This document shows, piece after piece, positions 38,601 to 50,940 of a DNA stretch of 64,000 nucleotides. The stretch spans positions 9,125,501-9,189,500 of the forward strand of contig OX637394.1 of assembly GCA_951799425.1 (NCBI GenBank). Reading direction: 5' to 3'. Position 1 is the stretch's first letter, and each line of letters starts with the position of its first letter. This stretch comes from Ilex aquifolium. Taxonomy: Eukaryota > Streptophyta > Magnoliopsida > Aquifoliales > Aquifoliaceae. The position numbers and the translations under genes are program-made. Below the pieces are notes generated by a model. It ran no database searches. It worked only from the letters and a program-made list of their open reading frames with translations, and had not been told where the DNA came from.

Positions 38601-41130
38601 GAACGTCTGACATGGTCTCTGTCCATTATTCGTAACAAATCTTTTGAGGTCACTGTTCCAAACTATTTGTATGCACGCCAACACCAACAATGTTGTGTGC
38701 TTTGTTACGTGTAGTCAAATTTTTTTGATTTGCACATGTTTCTATCAATGAAGGAAGTTTGTATTTATTTTTGTTGGGTAACTGCTTGTAAACTTGTATT
38801 AGCAAACTCATGAAAACATTTCTCAGCGACGATGATATGTTTACTTGTTTATTAGGAGTTCGGAGCTGCTATGATGAGGGGAAGCGTGTGGCTGAGACTT
38901 TGATGTTTGACTATCATAGGCAGCATGGGATAGGTAACATGTTGCTTTCTCCACTATGAAAATAGTCATGCAAAAGCAAAATGTTTATGGACTGATAGCT
39001 ATTTTCTTCGCCAGAAATACGAATTGCTAGAATCTTCAACACCTATGGCCCCCGCATGAATATTGATGATGGGCGTGTTGTCAGCAATTTCATAGCTCAA
39101 GCTATTCGGTGAGTCCTAATGCAGTTACATGGATTTTATGGTATAGTTGTGTAATTCTCTTCTCCTAAAGCAATGGAATATGGCCATTAAAATTTACTAC
39201 GCCATTTTGTGAGCCTTCGAGTTTGAGAGACTCATCACTGTATCCTAGTACTCGACAATCCTTTTCATCAGATAAGAATAGTTTTTTTTTCTGATGCATA
39301 GCATTTACTCGAGTGTCTAACATGGAGAAATTCAAGACCCATAGTTAGTTTAGTGCCGACACAAATTTTCACTTGTGTGCATGTCAAGAATAGCATTTTT
39401 GTTGTAACTTTGCTTATATCTGGTTGAAGTAGCTGAACCGAAAATCTATATTTCCTTTCATTCTATGCTCTTTAATCTTATATATTTGATTCACACTTTT
39501 CTAGGGATGAACCATTAACAGTTCAAGCTCCTGGAACACAGACTCGCAGTTTCTGTTATGTCTCTGATATGGTAGGAATGTGATATTAACTTTCAGCATT
39601 GACAACTATTTTATTATGATACATACGCTGTTCAGGACTGGCTATGTGGCTCAATTTGTTTTCATAATTTTAAAGGTTGATGGCCTCATTCGACTCATGG
39701 AAGGGGAAAATACTGGACCAATCAACATTGGGAATCCAGGTTACTTAACAAAATTTTCTAGTAATGTTAATGGTGTTGAGACTGAACATCAGTATTTACA
39801 CAGGATTTGTACACACACGCACATATATGTATCCATATATTTTAAATTTGTACTAACCTTGGTAATTTCGTCTGCACTTAGGTGAATTTACTATGCTTGA
39901 ACTTGCTGAGACAGTGAAGGAGGTCAGTTGCTTATTTGCCTTGTCTCTTATTCTCAAATCAGACATCTAACATCTCTCATTTGCCCTCAAATTGCTAAAT
40001 TAGCAGTGACTCATGGATTAGTATTAGTCATAAGCAATTATTTGGAAAACGTCAGATGTTTTTGTATGAATTTTTCAAAAGAACCAAAAGGTCAATGTGC
40101 ATTGCTTTCAACGTAAAAATTTTGCTAAAGTCAAAGCTTCTACTTGATTCTAGAAGCAAGGAAACCGAAACCAAAACTGAGTTGCTTAATGAACAGTAAA
40201 ATCCATATTTCTTGCTGATGGTGATGTGATGTGCATAGAACAGGCACCGAGTCCTTTTAAAGTTTGTAATGAGGGATTGAGCAAATTTTTATACAAGTCA
40301 TGAATAATAAGGTAGGTGACTTGAAAAATTTTCTGATCAGGCGGTCCAAAAACATTTTTACCTTGTGATCATGAATCATGTGTGTGCCATATGAAATCAT
40401 TTTTAAGACATCTAGATCAGAACAAAAAGTGATGAAAGGCGAGCATGAAGAACATCTCTTTGAAGCTATGATTTGGAACTTGATGCAGGGCAGTGGTAAA
40501 ATGAACTTTTACGGGTGCTTTCGTGAGCAATTTTCTGAGGCTAAATTAGTGAATAAATGGGGTTTAGGTTTGTGAGGTGTGAAGAAAATGATGTTCTTTT
40601 AAGGTTATAATTAGACCACAAGAAAATTAGACAGGAAAAATAATAAGTTCCAAGTCTGTTCTCAAACAATGAACATTACACGTAAACAGCAACAAGAGAT
40701 GGATGGTGTTCATGTTGGACTATGGTTTACTTCTGTTGTGTGTTCTAGAGATTGATAGACACACATACAAACAAAAGCACGATAGAATGGTAGAAGATCC
40801 TAGTAATCAATCTCAATTTTTAGATTTCTGTTTTCTTTGAATTTGCTTGTTTCCTGATCCTTCAATGGACGTGTGTTTCAAGGCCAAGGCCAAGTCACTT
40901 CAGCTGTAGTTGACTGATAAAATGCTTTGCGATTTGACTTTCAGCGTATTAACCCCAAAGTGGAGATAAAAATGGTGGAAAACACTCCTGATGATCCACG
41001 ACAGAGGAAACCAGACATCACAAAGGCAAAGGAATTGCTAGGATGGGAGCCGAAGATCAAGTTGCAGGATGGCCTTCCCCTGATGGAGGAGGATTTCCGA
41101 CAGAGGCTTGGAGTTCCCAGAAAGAAATGA
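35685..41130 (+). CDS. UXS: UDP-glucuronate decarboxylase (UDP-xylose synthase), cytosolic type
   Basis: Converts UDP-glucuronic acid to UDP-xylose, using bound NAD+, for xylan and other wall polymers. Exons 35685-35774, 36447-36533, 36754-36841, 37364-37455, 38180-38244, 38329-38417, 38856-38933, 39015-39108, 39505-39571, 39676-39739, 39882-39922 and 40945-41130 total 1,041 nt (346 aa), all GT-AG and in frame. Extended SDR fold: GGAGFIG nucleotide-binding loop (39-45), TSTSEVYG (145-152), catalytic Tyr176-x3-Lys180 in [15 protein letters not shown]. The short 30-aa N-terminus has no membrane anchor, which matches the soluble group (Arabidopsis UXS3/5/6) and not the Golgi type II forms. Length matches that group (about 342 aa). 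The leader (34.98-35.68 kb) may contain an intron. Poly(A) signal at 41257. Confidence 0.96.
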
Positions 41131-41256
41131 ACAAAGACAGACAGTTGAAGTCAATTCTCAATTTAACATTGGAGTGCTTCAGAGTTTTTGTCACAATTTG
41201 TGCTTTTCTTTTTTGGCCGTCCTTATTTTTCAAATTTCATCAAGTCAGTCATAGTA

Positions 41257-41262
41257 AATAAA
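41257..41262 (+). terminator. Candidate UXS poly(A) signal
   Basis: AATAAA 127 bp after the UXS stop codon, a plausible distance for a plant near-upstream element. Confidence 0.5.
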
Positions 41263-42010
41263 TGGTCGCAGGTTTTGTTGTCCTCTTCTATTTGTTATCA
41301 TTATTGATGCCGAGAAATTTTATGAAACTTTTTTCCCTGGTTTTGCAATATCCCATTATTTTAAGAATTCTGCTTCTTGGTTGTGTTCTTGTGATTGATA
41401 GAATACTAAAAAAATTATTCAAATTCGACTCGTTTAGAAGAATAACTCAACTCAATTATCATGGACACCAAAATATTTCCCAATGTGGGGTTTTTTTTGT
41501 GTTTCTTTCAGTAAAAGAAATGGAAAGCTACTGAAAGTTTTGGAAGTATCCAATCTGAATGAGAATGACACTCCCAACTCAGGTGTTAGCCCTCCTAAAG
41601 AGTGGGAAAAGATACAATGCTAAATCAGCTATTCAGGACTTGAGTAGTATCAATGAAGCCCCATGATAACTCATGAATGTAACACGTGAAAAACTACTGA
41701 TTCTATTGAGTGCCACTAGGCCATCAGCTAACAACTTTTGATTATTTTCCAATGGGAAGTACCTCAAGATTGGCGTGTCTCCCTCTTTAGCACAAAATAG
41801 ACTGGCAACACATACACAACTAGAACAAAATCAAAAAGGTTCAAACTTTCGAAAGTATAGAGGAGCCTTATAAGCTCACCCACCAAAATTTAACTAGATA
41901 ACTAAAGACACATTCATATGCTCTCTTTATAATTGGTGACCATCTCAACTAGATAGGATGCTCTTAATTTGTGGACTTACTCATGGTAGCTACTGAATCA
42001 ACACGCAACG
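41263..42010. other. Convergent 3' spacer between UXS and the ATP synthase subunit gene
   Basis: The two genes point towards each other here. Only short unsupported open frames. Confidence 0.5.
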
Positions 42011-42038
42011 TATGTAATTCATCAACAAAAGTATTCCA

Positions 42039-42044
42039 TTTATT
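42039..42044 (-). terminator. Candidate poly(A) signal of the ATP synthase 6-kDa gene
   Basis: AATAAA on the minus strand, about 145 nt downstream of the spliced stop codon at 42188-42186. Supports 42.02-42.19 kb as the 3' UTR exon. Confidence 0.55.
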
Positions 42045-42185
42045 CAAAGCCCAACAACGGCTACCAGCAAATCCAAAAGTAGAGTACGTAAAAGTATCAA
42101 TCCATTTGTCATTACAAACAGATGAAATCAAAGTGAGCAATCATGTCCACCTCCGGTAACACAACCACCTTGGCTTCCAATAAAT

Positions 42186-44664
42186 TCACCTACAAAACAT
42201 GGAAAACATCAAATCATAGTTCAAGAAATAACATCAGACAAATAAATTTAAGTATGGTGAATTTTTCAAAACTTTGTGTATCTTTCTAAGGCCTTCGCTG
42301 CAAAAGATCCTGGAATTGGTCGATTGCTATTGAATGCCCTGCTAGGTGAATTTTTCAAAACTTTGTGTGCACAACATAACTATAAGAAGGGAAAACAAAC
42401 TGAGAAAAGCTATCCAACCAGGATACCAATATTAACTCTTATTTCAACATGATGTCATTATTTTACTCATCCCACTATCATTAACAGAAATACTACCCCC
42501 ATTCAACACTAAATTTTACACACGGCTAATGTCCGTGTTCAGAGGATCCTACAGCTTACACTTGTCACATTTCAATGATTGTCCATTTCGTGTTCCTCCC
42601 AGAAAGTTATTACTCTGTGGATTGATAAACAACATGTCCATTTCTTATTGTACACCTATAGCTGGAAATCTCTTTATACCTCCTAAGGCCAAAAAAGAGG
42701 AGAGCAAATTATAAAGTAACTAACTTGGATATGCTGAAATAGATTGGGGGTCAAGCTACGAACATTACTTGCATTACATTAAAATGAATCAAGCCACCAA
42801 CATGCATGTCTTGGTGCTGCTTGAGCACTAGCCTAAACAAGGTGTTGGTTTTGTAGCCAAACCACAGCTATGTAGTTCAAAAAGTCTAGGGTCAAACTCG
42901 GAAAATTTGAATCATTTTAGACTATCTATCATAAATTCATTCTTATCTTCACAAATGTCACATTTCCTAAAATAAATTAGTCATCCTAGAATCAAACACT
43001 TTAATTTTCACGACATGCAATCACCACATCCAAGATACAACTACATGACAATATACGAAGAAATATAAAGTCTCGAGAGTCAAGATAACCAACAAATAAC
43101 AAACCTATATTTTCATTTTATGAGCACAGGTATATAAATCCAGATGTCTGTCTAATATCATGATGTACATAAATTCCTGTTTTCCATTATGTAGATAAAA
43201 GCATAAAAAAAGACAACGCCAAAAATTCACAAAACTAATGACCCAAAAAAAAAATTCACAAAACCACATGAATATATTTTTCCAAAAAAAAAACTTGGGC
43301 TTGTTTCAGTGAGGTTACAGCTTGCCTAGAGGACACAATCATATATAAGCCTTGACTATTTAGGTCACCTGTTTCCTAAGATGTAATGCAAAAATAATAG
43401 GAACAGCTGCATTGCATAGTTTGTTATGCAAAATAAAAGATGTAGCAATTTCAGAGGACATCTGGGAAGAGTTACAAGAAAGCATAATAACTGAATCATG
43501 CATGTCTGGCATTCTAAAAAGGGCACATGGATTCTAAAATTGTACACATTGCATCAAATTTTGCTGTTCAAGCTGACGAAAATAAGATTACCTTGTTTTA
43601 GTACAAAAAAAAAGGCGTAGGAGTTTCCAAGGAAATATGGGAAGTGTTAAAAGAAAATGTACGCACTGCATCATAACTGAATTATGCAAGTCTGGCATTG
43701 TAAAAAGGACACAGGCATTCTCAAATGTACAAAGTTCATCAAATTTTACTATTCAAGATGACGAAAAGAAGACTACTTGTTTCAAGAAGAATTGCATGAA
43801 GAATTTTCCACTTTTAATATTTGGCCTGATGAGTGCTAGGTATAGACAATTGCATGTAAACTGATAAGTTTCTACACAGTATACCATCTTTTCTTACTTT
43901 GAATTCACGATAATGTGCACCCCGCACCGTCATCAAATGTACACTTCCTTACCTGACTCCTCCTATTATTTCTCAAACAAGTGGGGATACTCCCACCTCC
44001 ACAATATCAATTCATATACCATTAAACTACTTGCCCCAAAACTCCTATTCCCACCCCGTTCTATATCCACCCATTAAGACTAATCCTCATCTTAAAATGT
44101 CAAACATACACTTCTCACCCCCACTAAATATAGTCCAATTAACCCGTCATGTAACCAACAAGCTCAAGAAATTAGACAGGCTATCATGATGAAAACCCTA
44201 AATTTTACTTCAAGATGTAGCGTGCTACAGGATTTTACCATTTTTTTACAATTCTTATAACAGATCTTATGATGTGATAATGCATATTTTGGGGTTGGAT
44301 TAGCCCCACCCTTCTCAAATAATCTCTCAAGCAAATGCTAGTTGTGGTTTATTCATTAGAACTGCGTATCATAGGACCACCTACAACACCTAGAGCTTAG
44401 GAGCGTACCTCTTGTGCCTCTGGACAAAGGGCGAGTTCTTTGCATCCTCCTCTACATATTGTTATGTGTAACAATTAGATCCACCAATTTTCGAAATCAC
44501 AAGATCTACAAACAATATAAATACATCCACAAGAGAAAAATACCAGTGAGGCCAAGGGATAACTTGGTGATGATGGTGCCAGTGATGGCAAATCCGACCA
44601 GGAACGGCCAGTTGCGGTTCCACTCTCTCTTGAAGAAAACGGGCCATGGATCGAATTTCCTCAT
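42186..44664 (-). CDS. ATP synthase 6-kDa subunit, mitochondrial
   Basis: Small plant subunit of mitochondrial F1Fo ATP synthase. Coding exons on the minus strand: 44664-44544 (MRKFDPWPVFFKREW..., 40 codons +1), 44451-44409 (EEDAKNSPFVQRHK) and 42189-42186, where AG|G completes Arg and TGA follows. Total 168 nt, 55 aa, the length I recall for the Arabidopsis protein. One membrane helix at about residues 19-39 (PFLVGFAITGTIITKL). Introns: 92 bp and 2,219 bp. If the second donor (GTACGC) were not used, exon 2 would read through five extra codons (YAPKL) to TAG at 44392-44390. The spliced form is preferred because it restores the canonical C-terminus. An upstream in-frame ATG at 44718 would add 18 residues (MHFRREREQ...) but the family starts at MRKFD. 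Confidence 0.88.
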
Positions 44665-44939
44665 TTTCCTCTTGTTCTGCTTCTTCGATTTCTGCTCTCT
44701 CTCTCTGCGAAAGTGCAAGGGCTATACAGACTACGATTTGGAGGAAGGAGAGGGTTGTAATTTTAGGGCAGATATCGGAGAGTCACTGGGGACCGTTAGA
44801 TATATTCTTTACTGAGAGATCTAAGCCATCGCCAAGACTTTTAAGAATCCTGATGCAATTCATGCGATAGGGGACGGGTTGGATGAATTTAAACGGTGGG
44901 TTCAAAACTCAATTTATAAAACCCCTTTAATTTGAACTC

Positions 44940-45215
44940 TTTTAGTACACAAAAAACACACACTAATACACTACTCACGACCCATGATCGACCCATGACC
45001 CACGGGGTTGACTTGTGACCTAGAACCCATGGATTGACCCATGATCCACAATCCATGGGTTGATCTATAACCATGGTAAGACTCATGACCAATGAATTGA
45101 CCCATGACCCATGGGTCGACACACGACTCATGAGTTGACCTATAACCCACGTGTCAACCCATGAACCACGACCCACAGACCAACCCATAGTCCACAATTG
45201 ACCAAGACCCATTAC
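44940..45215. repeat. Degenerate GACCCATGACCCATGGGTT minisatellite
   Basis: About ten imperfect units of 18-27 bp built on GACCCATGACCCATGGGTT, some with ACTCATGA or ATCCACA variants. The 107-codon minus-strand frame over it (repeating WVMGQ-like peptides) is a composition artefact. It is followed by TG-rich TGTGTATTTTGGTGTATTA repeats to about 45410. Confidence 0.75.
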
Positions 45216-45545
45216 GTGTGTATTTTTTTTATTAAATGTGTTTTAGTTTTTGTGTTCATATATGTGTGTGTATTTTTGGTGTATTTTAGTGTATTAGTGT
45301 GTATATTTTTAATGTATTAGTTTGTGTGGATTTTGTTGTATTAGTGTGTGTGTATATTTGTATTTTGGTGTATTACTAATGTGTGTGTGTTTTGGTGTAC
45401 TAATATTTTAATTATTTTTATAGGTTAATTGATTTAACCCAACCCATTATAACTCATTTACTAGGTGAGTGAAAAATGAATTGAATTTATTTTAGCTCAA
45501 TCCAATTTAACCCAACCCAACCCACCCATTTATCACCCTTAATTA
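45216..45545. repeat. TG-rich simple repeats and AACCCA-rich block
   Basis: TGTGTGTATTT/GTGTATTAGTG units to 45410, then a segment rich in TTTAACCCAACCCA ending in CCCATTTATCACCCTTAA, a form common at ends of dispersed plant repeats. Element boundaries were not resolved. Confidence 0.5.
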
Positions 45546-45769
45546 TAGATTTTAGAGTGAATCATAGCCTTAAAGTATTGATGCGGTTCTTATTTAGTTC
45601 ATGGAATTTCGATTTACTTCAATTTAGTCTTTAAAATATTGATTTTGTTTCTATAAGAGATTTTCATCCATATTCATTATAAACACCAAACAGTCAATTA
45701 AATTTAGAAAGACATTTTTGTCCAACTTTCTCATTGTCTTTACCTAACACTCTAATCATAGTTATATTA

Positions 45770-47160
45770 TTGACTTTTATCCTCAATGTGAGACCTGATC
45801 ATGCATTGCATGCATATTAGCATAATTATGTGGACAATTGTAATTATGCAAAATTACTTATTAGATAGAATTTTGTGTACGAAAATAGTATTGGGTTGAT
45901 TTTAAAATCACTTAAGAATTTAGGGGGAGACAAGTGAAATTATTAAAGTTTGATGAGATATTTTTACACATGTGTCAAATATATGGTGGTGGGTCATTTT
46001 AAAGGATTAAGTGCATGTGTGGGTGTGTGACGTGTGTGGGTGTGTGTAATGTATGAAACAATGTGTGTGTGTACTTTAATATGTAGTAAAGTGAATGTAT
46101 TTAAAAGACAAACAAGTGTGTGTGTGTGTGTGTTCTGGTTATAAGAAACCGTGAGTGAGGGAGAGTAAAGGAGAGGAAGAAGAAAGAAAAAAAAAAGGAA
46201 AGAAAGAAAGAGGAACTTGGGGGACTCCATGCCAAACCAAAAATAAGAAGGAAACAAGAAGAAATTAAGGGGGTGTGTGTGTTCATTTTAGAGTGTGGTA
46301 TATGAGATAAATGTTAAGTATGTGTGAGTGATTAATTTTAATATGTACGTAATTATGTGGGCTGTTTTATTTAGAACTAATGACTGTTTTAATTTAATTT
46401 CATGGATTGTTGTAGTTAATTTTATGTATGGATTGTTTTAGTTTAATTTCAAAACATATTTTTGTGAGTTTAAATTAAGTGTATTTAGCATAATTAATGG
46501 GCTGTTAAAGATAGGCTCCAATTGGGTATTAAATTAAATGCGAGAAAAATGTGGAAAATGAACATTTGAGATGTTCGAGATGCATTTCGTGGGCTAGGTT
46601 GAAACCAAAATTTTGGGAGGGAAATTGGGTGTTTAAGGTTTCAATTAAATGTCTGATTTGCATGAGTTAGGGAGTATGTGAGTGAACAGTGCGGTAACCG
46701 GGATTACCGGGGCACTTTGGGTGCATTATTTTGCATGCATTAGTGTATGTAAATGTGATAAACATATTGATATTGTAATTACGAATGTGTTAGGTGCAAC
46801 GGGTGAAACAGTCGGGGTTGGAATTAATACGATAACACCGGAAAGATCCACCGATAGAACCGAAAAGTCGTAGATCGGTATATTTAAGGTGGATGTATAT
46901 CTTTATATGTTTTGAAAATGCTATTATAAGATGATGTTAGATGATAGAATTTAATAGCATTTCTCCAGGATTATGTGTTATGTGCTTATGTGATTGGATG
47001 ATGTTTTGTATTGTGTATTGTGTATTGTGCATTGTGTATTGTGGAATGTGGCGCACTGTTTGAGATAGGGGCGTCGATGCTTGATCACTGGGCATGCAGT
47101 GGTGTGCTAGCACTGTGGTGTTCCCGGGAGGTTCGGGAGACACGGATCCATGTGGGATCA
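45770..47160. other. Possible retrotransposon-derived (LTR-like) DNA
   Basis: Higher GC from about 46680, with motifs such as GTAACCGGGATTACCGG and GGTGCAACGGGTGAAACAG, which recall plant Gypsy LTR/leader DNA. GT/CA microsatellites at about 46010-46130. I could not find paired LTRs, a PBS or coding domains. Confidence 0.3.
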
Positions 47161-47689
47161 ATTACCCGAAGAGGCGAACCCGCTTTCTCCAATCTCGTTT
47201 TCTTCTTAATGTTTTATTTGTGCTGGCGCCCTGTTGATAGGGCGATGGTGAAGGCTCTCTTTGATTTTAGAGTGGTGTCTTCCCCTCTTCTCAAAGAGGG
47301 CGAGGTTTGATGCCCCCAGTGTTTCTCGGTCAGGGTCCAATTGCTAGGTTGCTTTCAGAGATGGGACCCGATGGTGCCCCCACTTTTTTCCAGACTGGGA
47401 CTTCTGTGTATACCAGAGCTAGTCATTGTACTGCTGTAGGAGTGCGGTCTTTCCACGAGGACTGTAGCTCCACATAGTTGCCCTGTTTCTAGTAGTGGCT
47501 CAATGTCAATCTAATATAGTCATGCGGGTTGCAGACGGCCTGAGTTTTAAAAGTGTGTCTGGCAAAAATAATGTTATCCCAACATTAAAATATCTAACAC
47601 GATTACCTGGAGAGAGAGACAGGCTGTTTTCATGAGAGCAAAGTCAGAGCTGTGGACGTCCCGTAAGAGGGCCGCATGAGCTGAAGCCA

Positions 47690-48100
47690 AGCTACTTATA
47701 GTCTCGGAGGATGGCTGTCGTGGCAGACTACATAGGCCGAGCTACGTATAGTCTCGAGAGATGGCTGCCGTGACAGAGACTTAGTAGGTGACTACTTGCG
47801 CGAGATCAGAGTCATAGGCCGAGCTACGTATAGTCTTGGGAGATGGTTGTCATGACAGAGGCTTACTAGGTGACTACTTGCGCGAGAGTGGAGTCATAGG
47901 CCGAGCTACGTACAGTATCAGGAGATGGTTGTCATGACAGAGGCTTACTAGTTGACTACTTGCGCGAGAGTAGAGTCATAGGCCGAACTACGTATAGTCT
48001 CGGGAGATGGCTGCCATGGCAGAGGCTTACTAGGTGACTACTTGCGCGAGAGTAGAGTCATAAGCCAAGCTACATATTGTCTCGGGAGATGGCTGCCGTC
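47690..48100. repeat. 82-bp tandem array, about five copies
   Basis: Units starting AGGCCGAGCTACGTATAGTC at 47734, 47815, 47898, 47980 and 48062, spaced 81-83 bp, each containing GGTGACTACTTGCGCGAGAG. Copies differ by a few substitutions. No conserved reading frame. Confidence 0.9.
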
Positions 48101-48149
48101 ATTCCATTGAGATGGAGATGAGACCTGAGGTGCTGGGTGCCTGGTAAGA

Positions 48150-48340
48150 GGGGTGAGACCCATCGTCTAAGTGGCATCATGGTAGACGCTCAAGGTGGAG
48201 AGAGCGAGACCCCTCGTCTAGGTGGCATCATGGGAGGCACCCAAGGTAGAGAGGGTAAGACCCCTCGTCTAGGCGACATCATGGGAGGTGCCCAAGGTGG
48301 AGAGGGCGAGACCCCTCGTCTGGGCGCCTATTGCTGGGCG
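48150..48340. repeat. 51-bp tandem array, about 3.6 copies
   Basis: Units starting GAGACCCCTCGTCTAGGTGG at 48155, 48206, 48257 and 48308, exactly 51 bp apart. Because 51 is divisible by 3, one plus-strand frame (48137-48385) reads a 17-residue repeat (ETPRLGGIMGGAQGGEG). No flanking domain or start context supports a gene. Confidence 0.9.
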
Positions 48341-48535
48341 TCTGGCGATGGACGTCTTTTGTCTTTTTGTCTACCATGTTTTTAGGTCATGTTCTTACTT
48401 TTGTAAACTGTTTGTAAATTTTAGGAAAACAAGACAATTCGGACACAATAATCTTTGCAGAGTTTTATTTCATAAAATAATAAATAACAAAATAAATTAA
48501 CTGAAACAATAAAGGATAGATAAAATCTTCAGATG

Positions 48536-50889
48536 TCGGTGTCCCATAGGACTTTCCTGGCGGAGTCGGAGTCGCCTCCTCTTCCTAGCGTTTAGGAGAT
48601 TATCTGGATTTCTCCGAGGGGTTGCTGACGTTTTCTATCGTCCTGGTCCCGGCCAAGTGGCCGGGCTTGTCCTCTACCAGTAACATACTGTCTCATTTGG
48701 CCATGCTGTATGTAGGGGTGTCAAACGTGTCGGGTTAAACGGTTACGTGTCGGGTTAAACGGGTGACGGGTGAAAAATATATAAACCCGTACACGACACA
48801 TTTAATAAACGGGTTAAAAATCTCAACACGAACACGACCCGTTTATTAAACGAGTAACACGACACGACTCGTTTAACCCGTTTAATTTTAAAAAAATTAT
48901 ATCAACAAATTTTAATACTTCAATTTTTTTTAGTGCCAACTACACTTATCTCAAAAAAAAGTATATTTTGGCCACATATCACATAATTATTAGACTTCAA
49001 AGCTGAAAAAAGAGGCAAGAGGGGTGGCCTTTTATAGGCAACTCAGCATTTCCTTCTCCCCTTATCTACCGATGTGGGACAAAACACAAAAGACCTTTAT
49101 CTTTGAGCTCAAGTGCCCCCCATCTGTCCCCTTTTGTCTTTGGCTAGCTTTACTTTTTTTTGTGTGTGTGTTGATTTCTTTACTCTCTTTTTTTTGGCTA
49201 ATTTTTTAAAATAATTATTAATTTATTATCATATTAATTTTATTTAAACGGGTAAACGTGTAATAAACGGTTTGACAGGTCTCACCCGAACACGACCCGT
49301 TTATTAAACGTGTCTGGCGTGTCAACCCGTTTACCACCCAAACCCGTTAAGAGCTCACCCAAACCCACTTAATTCGTGTCGATTAGTGTCGGTTAATCGT
49401 GTCGTTTCGGATTTTGACAGGCCTAGCTGTATGAGCTCCTCAATCTGCCTTTTAAGATCAAAATAGTCGTCAGTGTCGTGGCTATGGTCGTGGTGGAAAC
49501 AACAGTACTTGCTGGGATTTCTGCGGTTTGGGGCAGACTTCATTTTTTCGGGCCAGCGGAGCGTGGGGTCATCTTGTATCTGGAATAAGATGTGCTCCAC
49601 CGAGGCGTTGAGTGGCGTAAGAGCTTGTCGCTCTCTCAGAGGCGGAGGACCAAGGCGGTCGTTGATAGAGATTCTCTCTGTCCTATTCCTTTTGTTCTCC
49701 GCCACCCGCCTATCTTCGCGGGTGTCCTTTCTCTTTTCTCCTCCTCTAGAGGACTCACCTTTACGGGCTTTGGTGACGTCCTCGGTGTTCATGTATTTTT
49801 GTGCCCTAGATAGCAGTTCGGGCATGTTGGAGGGCGGCTTCTTCACGACAGAGAACATAAAGCTGGAGGAGCACATACCAGTGATAAAGGCAGCCAAAGC
49901 TACCTTATCATTTGGCTCCTCAATCTAGAGGACCTCCTCGTTGAAACGAGCGAGGTAGTCTCTGAGGCTTTCATCTCTGTCCTGCTTGATGGTGAGCAGG
50001 TGAGTCACGGGCTTCTGAAGTCGGCGTCCCCCAATGAAGTGGGAGACGAATGATCTACTCAGTTCTGCGAAGGAGTGGATGGAGGAGGGTTTGATCTTTG
50101 CGAACCATTAGCAAGCAGACTCCCTTCAAGGTGGTAGGGAAGGCTCTACATATAATCTCCTAAGGCACGTTGTGGAGTTGCATGAGAGATTTGTATGTGT
50201 CAAGATGGTCAATGGGGTCTCTAGTACCATCAAAGATCTCGATGGTAGACATCTTGAACTTCGAGGGTAGGGGATAATTGACTATGTCTGTAAGAAAAAG
50301 TGTATCGGTACGTCTTACCAAGTAGTCCATTGTCTCGAGTGCCTGCGTCTTGATGGCATTGAGGGCATCACCAAGTTGGTTTTGCACATCTTTGATCTTC
50401 TCGTCCCATTGGTTGGGGACATCTTTGGTCGGGTGATGGTACTGACTTCCATGATCGCCATATTGGCTCTTTCCTCCGTCCTCTTGCGCAGGTACGTGTG
50501 GAGGGGGAACACGTGAGCTCCCTGCGTGCTGAGGAGGGACTGCTGGGCGAGGGGCGCCTTGGTGTGCTCTTGGGGCATTCTGGCAAGGGCCCCCATAATG
50601 AGGGGCTGCCTGACACCCAAAAGGGGGAGGTTGCTGCTCCTTTCCTGTTTGAGGGAGTGGTGCTCCTCCTACAGGGTGAGGGCCGACGCCTCATTGGGTG
50701 AGCATTAGCTAAATGATCTGTTGGTTCTATTTTACCAGCAGCTGCATTGTTTGTAAGAGCTGTTGGCCGGTGACAGGAGTCACAACGGCAGATGGTTCCG
50801 AGGGTGCGTGGGGAGGCGGTACCTCCTCTCGGGGGGGTCGGGTTGTTGTCTCCCGTTTGTTGGCTCATTGACCTGGTAGTGATCGCCAT
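48536..50889 (-). pseudogene. Degenerate Ty3/Gypsy gag, split by an hAT element
   Basis: Minus strand, starting MAITTRSM at 50889. Recognisable Gypsy Gag pieces: FKMSTIEIFDGTRDPIDHLD (50387-50160); RDESLRDYLARFNEE (about 49990-49925); AAFITGM then YCCFHHDHSHDTDDYFDLKR (49897-49440); then beyond the hAT insertion HMRQYVTGRGQARP (about 48710-48665) to about 48536. Several frameshifts and stops, including TAG just after the first piece at about 50159 and before AFITGM at about 49928. No protease, RT or integrase was found in the window. With the LTR at 50941-51659 it forms a truncated element. Confidence 0.85.
48713..49425. mobile_element. hAT-type non-autonomous element
   Basis: 713 bp with a perfect 8-bp target duplication GCTGTATG (48705-48712 and 49426-49433). 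Ends TAGGGGTGTCAAA and, in reverse complement, TAGGCCTGTCAAA (11/13). Sub-terminal blocks rich in GGGTTAAACGG / CCCGTTTATTAAACG recur in inverted form. No transposase. It interrupts the Gypsy gag between the DLKRQIEELIQ and HMRQYV segments. Confidence 0.92.
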
Positions 50890-50940
50890 GGATTAGAAGA
50901 GAGTAGAAAACTTAGTCGTTTCCCACAGACGGCGCCAAAC

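Noticed and set aside
41262..41534. 90-codon hydrophobic plus-strand frame after UXS
   Set aside because: In the UXS 3' flank; hydrophobicity reflects T-rich DNA, no family similarity or splice context.
44889..45212. 107-codon minus-strand frame with repeating Trp/Gly/Val peptides
   Set aside because: Entirely within a GACCCATG minisatellite; no start context or family.
47640..48340. CRISPR-like array
   Set aside because: Repeats are contiguous 82-bp and 51-bp tandem units without unique spacers, in a plant nuclear context.
48137..48385. 82-codon frame with a 17-residue repeat
   Set aside because: Explained by a 51-bp tandem array (divisible by three). Kept only as a curiosity, not as a gene.
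49473..49928. 151-codon plus-strand frame
   Set aside because: Shadow of the Gypsy gag on the opposite strand.
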